From: an uncultured Paracoccaceae bacterium
GTDB taxonomy: Bacteria; Pseudomonadota; Alphaproteobacteria; Rhodobacterales; Rhodobacteraceae
DNA: 64,000 nt
Assembly (NCBI GenBank): GCA_947497185.1
Contig: CANMFL010000003.1
Coordinates: 310,001-374,000, forward strand
Direction: 5' to 3'
Part shown: piece by piece, positions 45,254-54,142 of the stretch
How the letters are laid out: each line of letters opens with the position of its first letter
Numbering within the stretch: position 1 is the first letter of the stretch
Translations under genes and position numbers: made by a program
Notes under the pieces: model-generated
Told to the model about the DNA's origin: nothing
Databases searched by the model: none
What the model saw: the letters and a program-made list of their open reading frames with translations, nothing else

Positions 45254-46645
45254 ATGAATAAAATAACAAACCACATGCCGACTGCAGAATTGCAGGCACT
45301 TGATGCTGCGCACCACATGCATCCGTTCACCGCAGGCGCAGAGCTGGCCAAGGCCGGTGCGCGGGTCATTACATCCGCCGATGGCGTGATGTTGACCGAC
45401 AGTGAAGGCAAGAACTTGCTAGACGCAATGGCGGGCCTTTGGTGTGTAAACATTGGCTATGGGCGCAATGAATTGGCCGAAGCGGCTGCGCGCCAAATGC
45501 GCGAATTGCCGTATTACAACACGTTTTTCATGACGACCCATGTTCCGGTGATCGCATTGTCTGCGAAGCTGGCAGAGCTTGCACCAGAAGGGTTCAACAA
45601 CGTGTTTTACGCGGGCTCCGGGTCAGAGGCGAACGACACGAATATCCGCATGGTCCGCCATTATTGGTCCGCCAAGGGCCAGCCCGAAAAGAAAATCATC
45701 ATCAGCCGCAAGAATGGCTACCACGGCTCAACCTTGGGTGGTGCTAGCCTCGGTGGGATGATCCCGATGCACCAGCAAGGCGGCCTACCGATTCCCGACA
45801 TTCACCACATCGATCAGCCAAACTGGTGGGCCGAAGGCGGTGACATGTCGCCGGAAGATTTCGGTCTTGAACGCGCCCGTCAGCTTGAGGCCGCGATCAA
45901 CCATTACGGTGAAGACAAAATCGCGGCGTTTATTGCCGAACCCGTGCAGGGTGCTGGCGGTGTGATCGTGCCGCCTGAAACATACTGGCCTGAAATCCAG
46001 CGCATTTGCGACGCCCACGACATCCTGCTGATCGCTGACGAAGTGATCTGCGGCTTTGGTCGTACCGGCGAATGGTTCGGGTCGACGACCTACAACATCA
46101 AGCCGCACATCATGACAATCGCCAAGGGCTTGTCGTCTGGCTATGCGCCGATTGGCGGGTCTCTGGTCTGTGACGAGGTCGCTGATGTGATCAATAACGC
46201 AGGCGATTTCAACCACGGCTACACCTATTCCGGCCACCCTGTTTCAGCCGCGGTTGCGCTGGAAAACCTGCGTATTCTTGAGGAAGAAGGTATCGTTGAC
46301 ACCGTCCGCGATGAAACTGCGCCTTACCTTAAAGAGAAATGGGAAGCGCTGACCGATCACCCGTTGATCGGCCAAGCGTCGATCTCTGGTATGATGGCAT
46401 CCGTCGCGATGACCCCGCACAAGGAAAGCCGCGCTGCGTTCAAAACACCGGGTGCATTGGGTTATTATTGCCGGACACGCTGCTTTGAAAATGGCCTTGT
46501 GATGCGTCACGTGGGGGATCGGATGATCATTTCGCCGCCGCTTGTGATCAAGAAAGACGAGATCGACACGTTGATGGACCGCGCCGTGAAATCGCTGGAC
46601 GAAACCTATACTTGGGCGAAATCCGAAGGGCATATGTCCGCGTGA
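45254..46645 (+). CDS. Class III aminotransferase, putrescine/polyamine-pyruvate type
   Basis: PLP enzyme of 463 residues. GSEANDTNIRMVRHYW, YHGSTLGGASLGGM, DEVICGFGRTGEWFG (PLP Asp) and TIAKGLSSGYAPIGG (PLP Lys) are intact. It resembles the SpuC/putrescine-pyruvate aminotransferase group. I choose ATG 45254 with AAGGA eight bases upstream; the open frame to 45110 lies in the divergent promoter region. Its stop overlaps the GTG start of the FAD oxidase, so the two act in one pathway, presumably putrescine to 4-aminobutyraldehyde. Confidence 0.88.
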   Translation: MNKITNHMPTAELQALDAAHHMHPFTAGAELAKAGARVITSADGVMLTDSEGKNLLDAMAGLWCVNIGYGRNELAEAAARQMRELPYYNTFFMTTHVPVIALSAKLAELAPEGFNNVFYAGSGSEANDTNIRMVRHYWSAKGQPEKKIIISRKNGYHGSTLGGASLGGMIPMHQQGGLPIPDIHHIDQPNWWAEGGDMSPEDFGLERARQLEAAINHYGEDKIAAFIAEPVQGAGGVIVPPETYWPEIQRICDAHDILLIADEVICGFGRTGEWFGSTTYNIKPHIMTIAKGLSSGYAPIGGSLVCDEVADVINNAGDFNHGYTYSGHPVSAAVALENLRILEEEGIVDTVRDETAPYLKEKWEALTDHPLIGQASISGMMASVAMTPHKESRAAFKTPGALGYYCRTRCFENGLVMRHVGDRMIISPPLVIKKDEIDTLMDRAVKSLDETYTWAKSEGHMSA

Positions 46646-47949
46646 CCCTCGACCTGCTCACCGCCAATGACAAACAGGGCGCGTACCCCGCGTCCTACTA
46701 CGCCGCGACAGCCGCGCCGTTGCCGCCCTTTCCGGCGGCATCAGGTGCGATCACATGCGACGTTTGCGTCATTGGCGGCGGGTACACGGGGCTGTCAGCC
46801 GCACTTCACCTTGCGCAAAAGGGTTACGACGTTCTGCTATTGGAAGCGCAGCGCGTGGGCTTTGGCGCGTCGGGTCGCAATGGCGGGCAAGTCGGAACGG
46901 GCCAGCGGGTCGAAATGGATAGCGTCGAAAAAATCGTCGGCATGGGACCGGCCAAGGCGCTATGGGACATGTCGCTCGAGTCGGTGCAATTGGTCAAAGA
47001 CCTGATCAAAACACACGCAATGGATGTCCCATTCCATGATGGCGTGATCGAAGCGGCGCATCGCGCACGTTTTGTCCCCGAATTTCACGAATACGCTGCC
47101 CATCTGGAAAAGGTTTACGGCTACACGCAGATGAGCGCGCTAGACCGCGATGCGATGCACGACCACGTTGGATCACGGGCGTATCACGGCGGCACGCTCG
47201 ACATGGGCAGCGGGCATATCCACCCGCTACGCTATGCCTTGGGGCTTGCGCGGGCAGCACGCGATGCTGGTGTGCGGATTTTTGAGGGGTCCAAAGTGTC
47301 GGGCCTCGTGCATGGATCAACCGTCACGATCAGCACTGAGACGGCAGAGATTAAAGCGTCTTTCGTCGTGATGGGCTGCAACGGTTATCTTGGTGGGCTG
47401 GACGGGAGTGTCGCGAAAAAAGTCATGCCGATCAACAACTTCATAGCCGCGACCGAACCGCTGGACGACGACACTGCAAGGGGCCTGATCAAGTATAATC
47501 ACGCGGTTGCGGACAGCAAGTTCGTGATCAATTACTTCCGACTGTCCGATGATAATCGCATGTTATTTGGCGGCGGCGAAAGCTACGGTTACACATTCCC
47601 GAAAGACATCGCTGCAACCGTCCGCAAACCGATGTCAGAGATTTTCCCGCAACTGGCTGATGTGAAAATCGACTACGCTTGGGGCGGCACGCTCGGGATC
47701 ACGATGAACCGAATGCCGCATTTTGCGCGATTGGCTGGCAACGTGCTGACCGCCAGCGGCTATTCCGGTCATGGCGTGGCGATGGCGACATTGGGTGGCA
47801 AGGTTGCAGCCGATGCTATCGCGGGACAGGCCGAAAAGTTTGATGTGATGGCGTCGGTGCCCACGCATACGTTCCCTGGAGGGGCCGCATTGCGCACGCC
47901 GCTACTGGTCGCCGCGATGATCTGGTACAGTATCCGCGACCGCCTTTAG
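46642..47949 (+). CDS. FAD-dependent oxidoreductase, PuuB/gamma-glutamylputrescine oxidase-like
   Basis: A 435-residue DAO-family flavoprotein. The dinucleotide-binding fold starts at CDVCVIGGGYTGLSAALHLA, and GASGRNGGQVGTGQR is the signature seen in PuuB/OrdL-type enzymes; the C-terminal FAD segment is TASGYSGHGVAMATLGGKV. I start at GTG 46642, which overlaps the aminotransferase stop (GTGA). An ATG-less extension to 46612 would run further into that gene. Oxidation of a polyamine-derived substrate is inferred from neighbours. Confidence 0.85.
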   Translation: MTLDLLTANDKQGAYPASYYAATAAPLPPFPAASGAITCDVCVIGGGYTGLSAALHLAQKGYDVLLLEAQRVGFGASGRNGGQVGTGQRVEMDSVEKIVGMGPAKALWDMSLESVQLVKDLIKTHAMDVPFHDGVIEAAHRARFVPEFHEYAAHLEKVYGYTQMSALDRDAMHDHVGSRAYHGGTLDMGSGHIHPLRYALGLARAARDAGVRIFEGSKVSGLVHGSTVTISTETAEIKASFVVMGCNGYLGGLDGSVAKKVMPINNFIAATEPLDDDTARGLIKYNHAVADSKFVINYFRLSDDNRMLFGGGESYGYTFPKDIAATVRKPMSEIFPQLADVKIDYAWGGTLGITMNRMPHFARLAGNVLTASGYSGHGVAMATLGGKVAADAIAGQAEKFDVMASVPTHTFPGGAALRTPLLVAAMIWYSIRDRL

Positions 47950-47976
47950 GCCGCGTATTATCGGGATTATTCGCGC

Positions 47977-49002
47977 TTAACGACGCAGCAATGTCTGACC
48001 AAGCGCCAGCTTTGGTTCCAACTCGATCCGGCGCTCGTAGCTGTCAACACCCTCGGCGTAATGCTTGGCGATCATGTCGGCCGCAGCCAAACCGATCTCT
48101 TTGCGGCAAGCATCCATCGTCGCTAGCTGCATCGGTAGCCCATCCAATAGTTCGACCCCGTTAAAGCCTGCAAGCCCGATCTGGCCCGGTACATCGATGC
48201 CTTTTTCCAGCAAGTAAAGCAGCCCGCCAGCGCCGATCATGTCATTGGAAAAATACAGAAAATCGACGTCAGGCGTGCGTTCCAGCATGGATTGCGTCAT
48301 CTCGCGGCCTTTGGCCAGGGCAGAACCGCCAGAGTAGAAATCTTGATCCGCGATCTCGATGCCAGCCTTGGCCAGTGTGCGGGTGAAGCCCTCAAACCGT
48401 TTGCGGGCGCGATGGTCGCGGGGCATTTTGGTGCCCATAAAACCGATCCGCTTGTACCCAGCTTCGATGATTTGTTCAGCCATCATGCGGCCTGCACGGC
48501 GATGCGAAATCCCGACGCAAGAGTCGATTTGCACTCCGTCAACATCCATAATCTCGATGACCGGAATGCCTGCCTGACGCAGCATCGCCTCTGACGCTTC
48601 GGAATGTTCCAGCCCTGCGATGATCACGCCTGACGGGCGCCAGCTGAGCATCTCAAACAGAACTTTCTCTTCCTTTTCAGGTAGATAATCAGTAACACCG
48701 ACCACTGGCTGAAGCCCCGTGTCGTCGAGCCGCTCGGAAATACCGGACAAAACTTCGGGAAAAACCATGTTGCTCAACGACGGGATCACAACCCCGACGA
48801 GGTTCACACGACTAGAGGCCAGCGACCCTGCGATTTTGTTAGGAACATAGCCCAACCGCTTTGCAGCTTCTTGCACCTTGGTGCGCGTGGCAGCACTGAC
48901 ATCCCCCTTGTTGCGCAAAACGCGACTGACCGTCATTTCACTAACGCCAGAGGCTTCAGACACATCACGAAGGGTAAGCGGGCGGCGTGGGGGTGGGTTC
49001 AC
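47977..49002 (-). CDS. LacI-family transcriptional regulator (GntR/IdnR-like)
   Basis: A 341-residue LacI regulator. The HTH is LRDVSEASGVSEMTVSRVLR with the hinge helix (NKIAGSLASSRVNLVGVVIP). The effector domain is of the sugar-binding type. The closest style is the gluconate-utilisation GntR subgroup. It converges on the PuuB-like gene with 27 bases between and has no sugar genes beside it, so its target is unknown. Confidence 0.88.
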   Translation of the reverse strand: MNPPPRRPLTLRDVSEASGVSEMTVSRVLRNKGDVSAATRTKVQEAAKRLGYVPNKIAGSLASSRVNLVGVVIPSLSNMVFPEVLSGISERLDDTGLQPVVGVTDYLPEKEEKVLFEMLSWRPSGVIIAGLEHSEASEAMLRQAGIPVIEIMDVDGVQIDSCVGISHRRAGRMMAEQIIEAGYKRIGFMGTKMPRDHRARKRFEGFTRTLAKAGIEIADQDFYSGGSALAKGREMTQSMLERTPDVDFLYFSNDMIGAGGLLYLLEKGIDVPGQIGLAGFNGVELLDGLPMQLATMDACRKEIGLAAADMIAKHYAEGVDSYERRIELEPKLALGQTLLRR

Positions 49003-49128
49003 GGTGTAGTCCTGATACTATCTTTGCAACCTTGTTAGCCATTCTGCAGGGGCTTGTCCAAGGGGAAGGTCACGAACCACGACAGCACCGTTGACGATCG
49101 AGCAAAAGCGCGGCAAGGATCACCCCGT

Positions 49129-49205
49129 GGTCCCGTAGCTCAACTGGATAGAGCAGCCCCCTCCTAAGGGGCAGGTTATTGGTTCGAATCCAATCGGGGT
49201 CACCA
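49129..49205 (+). tRNA. tRNA-Arg (anticodon CCT)
   Basis: A 77-base cloverleaf with encoded CCA. Acceptor GGTCCCG pairs with CGGGGTC (49195-49201, one G-U); D arm GCTC...GAGC; anticodon stem GCCCC/GGGGC with loop CTCCTAA, anticodon CCT at 49163-49165; T arm ATTGG-TTCGAAT-CCAAT. It reads AGG. No integrase or att repeat is visible beside it. Confidence 0.95.
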
Positions 49206-49304
49206 TCACGCGACACATGCGAGGTGTCGTGCCTTTACTTGCTCTGGCTTGTTAAACCACTTACCCAGCTTCACACTATATCGTTTACAAATAGTTGAGG
49301 ATTC

Positions 49305-49982
49305 ATGCCAAATAGCTTTGATGTCGCACGGCCCGTTCTCAAACTTGGCCATCTGACGGCGCTTGCCGAAGGGTCGCAGCGGGTGATTTATGTGCATCCG
49401 CATGATCCTAACAAGCTGGTGAAGGTATTAAAAACGATACCGGATACGAAAGGTCGCGCCCGCTTGGCGACCTTCACTGAACGGCATTTCCCGCGCATTC
49501 GCACTCGTTGGGCTCGCAAGGAATATACCGAATACTTACGAATGATGCTGCGGATTACGGCGTCAGACGTGCCGCCGATCACGCATATGTTCGGGTTCAC
49601 CTTTACCGATCTGGGGCTGGGGTGCGTGACTGAAAACGTTCAGGACGACGGGCTTGGTCAGACGTTATATGCGATGCGCGACACGATGACTGCGCCTGAT
49701 TTAGCCCTACTCAACGACACGATTTCGCGGATTTACCGCTATGATATCAGGGCGAGCGACATGACCGCGCGTAATTTTGTGTTCGGCCATCGCGATTATG
49801 CAGGCACCAAAGGGCCGCGCGAATGTGTGCTGGCTGACGGGTTTGGCGACATTCACGCCATTCCGGTCAGGTCATGGGGCCGCTGGGCCAATGGCCTAGG
49901 CCTTGACGACAGTTGCAAACGCTTGGCCGTGAAAACTGGCTTGCAGTGGGATCCGAAACACCGTCAATTCACACAAAATTAA
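49305..49982 (+). CDS. YrbL-family protein (PhoP regulatory network), kinase-like
   Basis: A 225-residue cytosolic protein of the YrbL family. It reads like a minimal kinase fold: an N-lobe with ALAEGSQRVIYVHPHDPNKL and a lysine in LVKVLK (near residue 41), a catalytic-loop-like segment DMTARNFVF (Asp and Asn at about residues 152 and 157), and a metal-loop-like ADGFGD (about 177-182). YrbL was described as part of the PhoP network in enterics; its biochemical role is not established. It starts at ATG 49305 behind GAGG and lies 13 bases before the Lin0512 pair. Confidence 0.75.
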   Translation: MPNSFDVARPVLKLGHLTALAEGSQRVIYVHPHDPNKLVKVLKTIPDTKGRARLATFTERHFPRIRTRWARKEYTEYLRMMLRITASDVPPITHMFGFTFTDLGLGCVTENVQDDGLGQTLYAMRDTMTAPDLALLNDTISRIYRYDIRASDMTARNFVFGHRDYAGTKGPRECVLADGFGDIHAIPVRSWGRWANGLGLDDSCKRLAVKTGLQWDPKHRQFTQN

Positions 49983-49995
49983 TCAGGAGTTCACC

Positions 49996-50340
49996 ATGCC
50001 GAAACATCGCGTTCTGACCGAATTTGGCATGGGCACCTCGTTGCGCCGTCAAGACTATACGCAGGCTGCAAAGCGGGCGCTGCAAGACGCGCTGTGGCAC
50101 AATTCGATCAATATGGCCGAACTCTATGGTTTCCCGAAAGAAGCGATGATCATCGACGTTGAAATCGCGGTGCAGGAACCGGATCGTGTCGACATCGATG
50201 CCCTGCTCGACATATTTCCATACGGCCAGCCGAGCGTGACAGTGCACCACGGCGGCCTCGACATACCACGTCCCGATGGCAAGCCGACCGTCATTGCAAA
50301 CGCGGCAATTAACGTATCATTCATGATGGAGCGGGCATAA
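49996..50340 (+). CDS. Lin0512-family protein, copy 1
   Basis: A 114-residue protein of the Lin0512 family (no established function). Family marks are LTEFGMGTSLRRQDYTQAAK near the N-terminus, a VQEPDRVD segment, and a C-terminal IANAAINVS. CAGGAG precedes the start. Paralogous to the next gene, whose ATG shares the last base of this stop. Confidence 0.8.
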   Translation: MPKHRVLTEFGMGTSLRRQDYTQAAKRALQDALWHNSINMAELYGFPKEAMIIDVEIAVQEPDRVDIDALLDIFPYGQPSVTVHHGGLDIPRPDGKPTVIANAAINVSFMMERA

Positions 50341-50705
50341 TGGATCAGCGTATTATCATCGAAATGGGCATGGGAAACGACCTGCACGGGATGGATTATC
50401 AAAAGGCAGCGCGCCGCGCGATTGAAGACGCTTTTCGCCATTCAACCCTTCCGATTTTCGCGAGCACTGGCCTTGGGACTGACGCCATGCGCGTCCAAGT
50501 CACCGTTGGCGTGCAAGAGCCGGACAAACTGGACACCGCAGCGCTCGCCGAGATGCTACCAAGAGGCCGCGCGACAGTGACGGCCACCAAAGGCGGGCAT
50601 AATGTCCGCAACCCTGAAACGGATGATACTGCCGTGATCGCTACCGCCGCGATTGAGGCGTTCCTACCCGATCAATCCAGCCTTTGGGTGCAAAGCGATC
50701 ACTAG
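50340..50705 (+). CDS. Lin0512-family protein, copy 2
   Basis: A 121-residue paralogue of the preceding protein. The same elements occur in the same order: IIEMGMGNDLHGMDYQKAAR, VQEPDKLD, and VIATAAIEAF. Overlap of one base (TAATG) with copy 1 suggests equal translation and a heteromer. A 10-base-pair hairpin follows the stop (50707-50752). Confidence 0.8.
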   Translation: MDQRIIIEMGMGNDLHGMDYQKAARRAIEDAFRHSTLPIFASTGLGTDAMRVQVTVGVQEPDKLDTAALAEMLPRGRATVTATKGGHNVRNPETDDTAVIATAAIEAFLPDQSSLWVQSDH

Positions 50706-50706
50706 G

Positions 50707-50752
50707 CGCGACCTCACAGGCCACCTACATATTTGCGCTCAATGAGGTCGCG
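50707..50752. terminator. Long-loop hairpin after the Lin0512 pair
   Basis: A perfect 10-base-pair stem, CGCGACCTCA (50707-50716) with its complement (50743-50752), loop of 26 bases, immediately after the stop of the second Lin0512 gene. No T-run follows. Confidence 0.4.
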
Positions 50753-50830
50753 TCACTGCACAGCGTTAACAGTTGGCAACTCACCCCGACACTTTATGTA
50801 GGGGGCCAACAGTAATGTTAAGGATACGTT

Positions 50831-51361
50831 ATGACCACTTTACTCGGTATTTCCGGCGCGTTGCGCGCCCAGTCAACCAACACGATGCTGATCCGCAACG
50901 CCGCCTCTCTCTTTGGCGCTGACACATTTGTTGAGGCCGATTTACGGTTTCCACTCTACGACGGCGACATTGAGGAAACCGACGGCATCCCGGCTGCTGT
51001 GCAGACATTGGCAGATCAGATCGCAGAGGCCGACGCGGTGGTGATTTCCTCGCCAGAGTACAACAAAGGCATCTCTGGCGTATTGAAAAACGCGCTCGAT
51101 TGGGTCAGCCGGACGGAAGGCGCACCATGGGTAGGCAAACCCGTTGCGATCATGTCCGCGACGGCAGGCAGGTCCGGCGGTGAACGTGCGCAAACCAATT
51201 TGATCGCGACACTGGTGCCATTCGGGCCTACGATTATCCTTGGCTCAGAAGTGCTTGTTGGCGCAAATTTCGAACATTTTGACGCAACTGGCACCCTCAC
51301 CAACGACATCAACAAAGCGGCATTGGCAGATCTAATGCAGCGGTTGAAGGCCACTCTCTAA
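50831..51361 (+). CDS. NADPH-dependent FMN reductase (flavodoxin-fold quinone reductase-like)
   Basis: A 176-residue flavodoxin-like reductase. The FMN phosphate loop is GISGALRAQSTNTML, and the second flavin segment is SSPEYNKGISGVLKNALDW; both are marks of the NADPH-dependent FMN reductase family (azoreductase/chromate reductase group). It probably reduces quinones or flavins. It is a monocistronic unit between two hairpins. Confidence 0.88.
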   Translation: MTTLLGISGALRAQSTNTMLIRNAASLFGADTFVEADLRFPLYDGDIEETDGIPAAVQTLADQIAEADAVVISSPEYNKGISGVLKNALDWVSRTEGAPWVGKPVAIMSATAGRSGGERAQTNLIATLVPFGPTIILGSEVLVGANFEHFDATGTLTNDINKAALADLMQRLKATL

Positions 51362-51375
51362 ACTGACAGCATGAT

Positions 51376-51397
51376 CGAGGCCCCATCCGGGGCCTCG
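51376..51397 (+). terminator. Terminator after the FMN reductase gene
   Basis: A perfect 9-base-pair GC-rich stem (51376-51384 with 51389-51397) with ATCC loop and a weak T tail (CATTTG). It lies 15 bases after the stop. Confidence 0.65.
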
Positions 51398-51435
51398 CAT
51401 TTGCGCAGCTCCGCTATTCAGAGTAGGTCTGCATC

Positions 51436-52233
51436 ATGCAATCCAAACCATACAAAACCCAGTCGAGCATCGACATTCTTGACCCAGCACGGGCGCAAGC
51501 CTTGCAAGCCACTTTGGGTCAAAAACCGACAATCCAAAGCGGCGACGCGCTGCCGCCGTTTGCGCATCACATCTACTTTTGGGATGCAAAAACACCCGAT
51601 GTACTGGGCGCAGATGGACATCCTGCAACTGGTGGCTTCATCCCTGACCTCGGGCTGCCAAAACGCATGTGGGCCGCGGGGCGGATCGTGCAACACCAAC
51701 CGCTCAAGGCGGGCATTAAAGCAGAGAAAATCAGCACCGTCGAAGGCGTGACACGCAAAGATGGGCAATCCGGACAACTCGCATTCGTGCGCGTGCGCCA
51801 TGACATCAAACAACGCCACGCGCTTGCAGTCACTGAATGGCAAGAACTTGTCTACCGCCCCGCCGACGCCCCGACAGCCGTGCCAAAACCAGCGCCGACT
51901 GTTGCAGCCCACTCGGAACCGCTCAACTTCACCACCACCCAATTATTCCGCTACTCAGCCCTGACGTTCAACTGTCTCCGTATCCATTACGACGCCGATT
52001 ACGCCCGCGATGTCGAAGGCTACACAGGCCTCGTCGTCCACGCCCCCCTTTTGGCCCACCTTATGATGCAACTCGCAACAACATTGTACGGCGGCCTCAC
52101 CGACTTCAGCTATCGCGGCGCATCCCCCCTGATCGCTGGCGAAGCGGCGACACTCTGCGCAAGCGACGGCCACTTTTGGGTGCGTGGCGAAGACGGACGC
52201 CTTTGCAGCAGCGGCCAAATCGCAACCGCCTAA
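51436..52233 (+). CDS. HTD2-type dehydratase, mesaconyl-C4-CoA hydratase-like
   Basis: A 265-residue double-hotdog protein. The N-terminal part has the family run DALPPFAHHIYFWDAKTPDV, GHPATGGFIPDLGLPKRMWA, and VTRKDGQSGQLAFVRVRHDI. The C-terminal hotdog carries FRYSALTFNCLRIHYDADYA followed by GLVVHAP, the HTD2/MaoC catalytic region. The family hydrates mesaconyl-C4-CoA or similar acyl-CoAs in citramalate-type pathways. The standard family has His after TFN where Cys is seen here. Position gives no direct clue to the substrate. Confidence 0.8.
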   Translation: MQSKPYKTQSSIDILDPARAQALQATLGQKPTIQSGDALPPFAHHIYFWDAKTPDVLGADGHPATGGFIPDLGLPKRMWAAGRIVQHQPLKAGIKAEKISTVEGVTRKDGQSGQLAFVRVRHDIKQRHALAVTEWQELVYRPADAPTAVPKPAPTVAAHSEPLNFTTTQLFRYSALTFNCLRIHYDADYARDVEGYTGLVVHAPLLAHLMMQLATTLYGGLTDFSYRGASPLIAGEAATLCASDGHFWVRGEDGRLCSSGQIATA

Positions 52234-52346
52234 TTAAACGCGCCACGTCCGCCCTTCATTTCGCCAAAACAACTCATTCAACAACGACCGCACCCACATA
52301 CACCTGCGTTCCGCGCCCCCGCGCGCCGCAGGCGGCCCCGCAGGGC

Positions 52347-53387
52347 TTACAGGTTTTGATCCGCCTGAAATGCGTCTGGAATCCGGTCCACGCCGTTCAA
52401 CACCAAATCTGCCATGACCTCGCCCACCAGTGGAGCCATGCCAAAGCCGATTTTGAAGCCGCCATTTGCGACAAATGCACCTGCCTCGAACGGATGATGC
52501 CCTAGCATCGGCGCGCGGCTCCGACTTCTTGGGCGCACACCTGCCCAGCGTTCAATGATCGGTGCACCTGCCAAAACAGGAAACGCCGCAATCGCGCGGG
52601 CGTGGATATCGTCAAGCTGGGTGTCCACTTGCGCAGGCTCGTCAAATTCGCGTTCCGAGGTTGATCCAATCGCCACGGTTCCATCGCAATGCGGCACGAT
52701 ATGTAGCGCGTCGGCGAATAATTGCGGTGCATCAGGCGCTGCGTAGTCGAGCAGCAGTGCCTGCCCTTTCACGCCATTCCCGACCTGCCGACTATGTTGT
52801 GCTGTCATATCTTGGAGCCCGCGCCAGCCCGTCGCCCAGACAACTTTGCCCTGCGGTGAACCCGTCGCTTCAATCCGTCCACCGAGCCGCAAAACCGCTT
52901 CGGCCAAAGCCTGTGTCGCGCGGCGCGGATGGATCAGACCTGTTAGTGTGTCGCGCACAACAAAGCCCGAAGGTGACGGTGGTGCCCACGGACCAAGCCC
53001 CTCTGCCGAGATTACATCCCACGTCGCCTTGCCCTGCCATAACTCTGCCGCCGTCACCGCCCGCTGCCTTGCCAGCGCAACTGCGGCATCATAGGCCAAA
53101 GGTTGCAACCGCCCCGACCGCGCATAGCCCACATCGCGTCCTGTCAATTCAGACACGGCTGACCAAAACCCGTCCGCCATCATCAAGCTTTCAAACTGGA
53201 ACGCCTTTTTGCTGTTCCAGTTTTCCGGCACATGTGGGGCCAATGCACCGACGAGACCGCCGCTCGCCCCTGCAGCGACGCCGTTCGGGTCAATCACTTG
53301 CACGACCGCACCGCGCTGCGCACAGGCGTAGCCCACTGACAGGCCAAACACGCCCGCCCCCATGATCGTCACATCTGCGATTGCCAT
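52347..53387 (-). CDS. FAD-dependent oxidoreductase (DAO family), candidate MnmC(o)-type partner of MnmD
   Basis: A 346-residue DAO-fold flavoprotein. The Rossmann start VTIMGAGVFGLSVGYACAQR is followed by GVAAGASGGLVGALAPH, a segment resembling the ASGN..GALYP region of the MnmC oxidase domain. The C-terminal FAD-binding element GGFKIGFGMAPLV is present. The ATG at 53387 has AGGGG upstream. It is divergent, 65 bases from mnmD. In enterics the oxidase and methyltransferase are one protein (MnmC), so a split pair acting on the wobble uridine of tRNA is plausible. A glycine/D-amino-acid oxidase is the alternative. Confidence 0.7.
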   Translation of the reverse strand: MAIADVTIMGAGVFGLSVGYACAQRGAVVQVIDPNGVAAGASGGLVGALAPHVPENWNSKKAFQFESLMMADGFWSAVSELTGRDVGYARSGRLQPLAYDAAVALARQRAVTAAELWQGKATWDVISAEGLGPWAPPSPSGFVVRDTLTGLIHPRRATQALAEAVLRLGGRIEATGSPQGKVVWATGWRGLQDMTAQHSRQVGNGVKGQALLLDYAAPDAPQLFADALHIVPHCDGTVAIGSTSEREFDEPAQVDTQLDDIHARAIAAFPVLAGAPIIERWAGVRPRSRSRAPMLGHHPFEAGAFVANGGFKIGFGMAPLVGEVMADLVLNGVDRIPDAFQADQNL

Positions 53388-53452
53388 TTTGCCCCTATCC
53401 CCGCAAAGATACCTTAACCTCAAGGCTCCCGCGACACGTAAGGCAAAACCCA

Positions 53453-54142
53453 ATGCACGACCAGACAACAGACCTGACATGGCGCAAAACGGATTTGGGC
53501 GATGTCCCGATTTCTACGCAGTTTGATGATCCGTATTATTCGCTGGATAACGGTTTGGCCGAAACGCGGCATGTGTTCTTAGACGGGAATGACCTGCCTG
53601 CACGGTTTGGTGATCATTTGCATATCGGCGAACTGGGCTTTGGCACGGGGCTGAATTTCCTGACCACTGTGCAGACTTGGATCGCTGCTGGGCGCGTTGG
53701 CACGTGGCACTTTACGAGTTTTGAGGCATTTCCATTGGATACCGATACCGCCCGCACGGCGCTTGCCGCGTTTCCCGAATTGAGCGATTTGGCTGATCCG
53801 TTGTTGGGTATCTGGGACGCCGCGATGCTGGCCCCGACGATTTATGCTGATGGCATAACGCTTGAGGTTATCACAGGCGACGTCCGCCAAACGCTGCCCG
53901 CGTGGCAATCGCGTGCGGATGCGTGGTTCCTTGATGGGTTTTCCCCTGCCAAGAACCCCGAAATGTGGGAACCTGATGTGATGCAAGCCGTGGGCGATCA
54001 CACGACGCAAGGCGGCACACTGGCGACCTATACCGCTGCAGGTCACGTCCGCAGATCGCTGCAAGCCGCTGGATTTACCGTGACCCGCGCCGCTGGATTT
54101 GGCCGCAAGCGCCATATGACCCGCGCCGTGAAGGCAAGCTGA
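53453..54142 (+). CDS. mnmD: tRNA 5-aminomethyl-2-thiouridine methyltransferase, MnmD type
   Basis: A 229-residue protein matching the MnmC methyltransferase domain (DUF752). The SAM-binding region is HIGELGFGTGLNFLTT, the N-terminal part has DDPYYSLDNGLAETRHVFL, and the catalytic region is AWFLDGFSPAKNPEMW. It makes the last methylation of mnm5s2U34 in several tRNAs. ATG 53453 gives the normal start; the frame to 53381 runs into the divergent oxidase gene. The stop overlaps the EamA transporter start. Confidence 0.92.
   Translation: MHDQTTDLTWRKTDLGDVPISTQFDDPYYSLDNGLAETRHVFLDGNDLPARFGDHLHIGELGFGTGLNFLTTVQTWIAAGRVGTWHFTSFEAFPLDTDTARTALAAFPELSDLADPLLGIWDAAMLAPTIYADGITLEVITGDVRQTLPAWQSRADAWFLDGFSPAKNPEMWEPDVMQAVGDHTTQGGTLATYTAAGHVRRSLQAAGFTVTRAAGFGRKRHMTRAVKAS

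Noticed and set aside
49129..49205. tRNA-Arg as an integration site of a genomic island
   Set aside because: No integrase, no direct repeat of the tRNA 3' end and no phage-like genes on either side.
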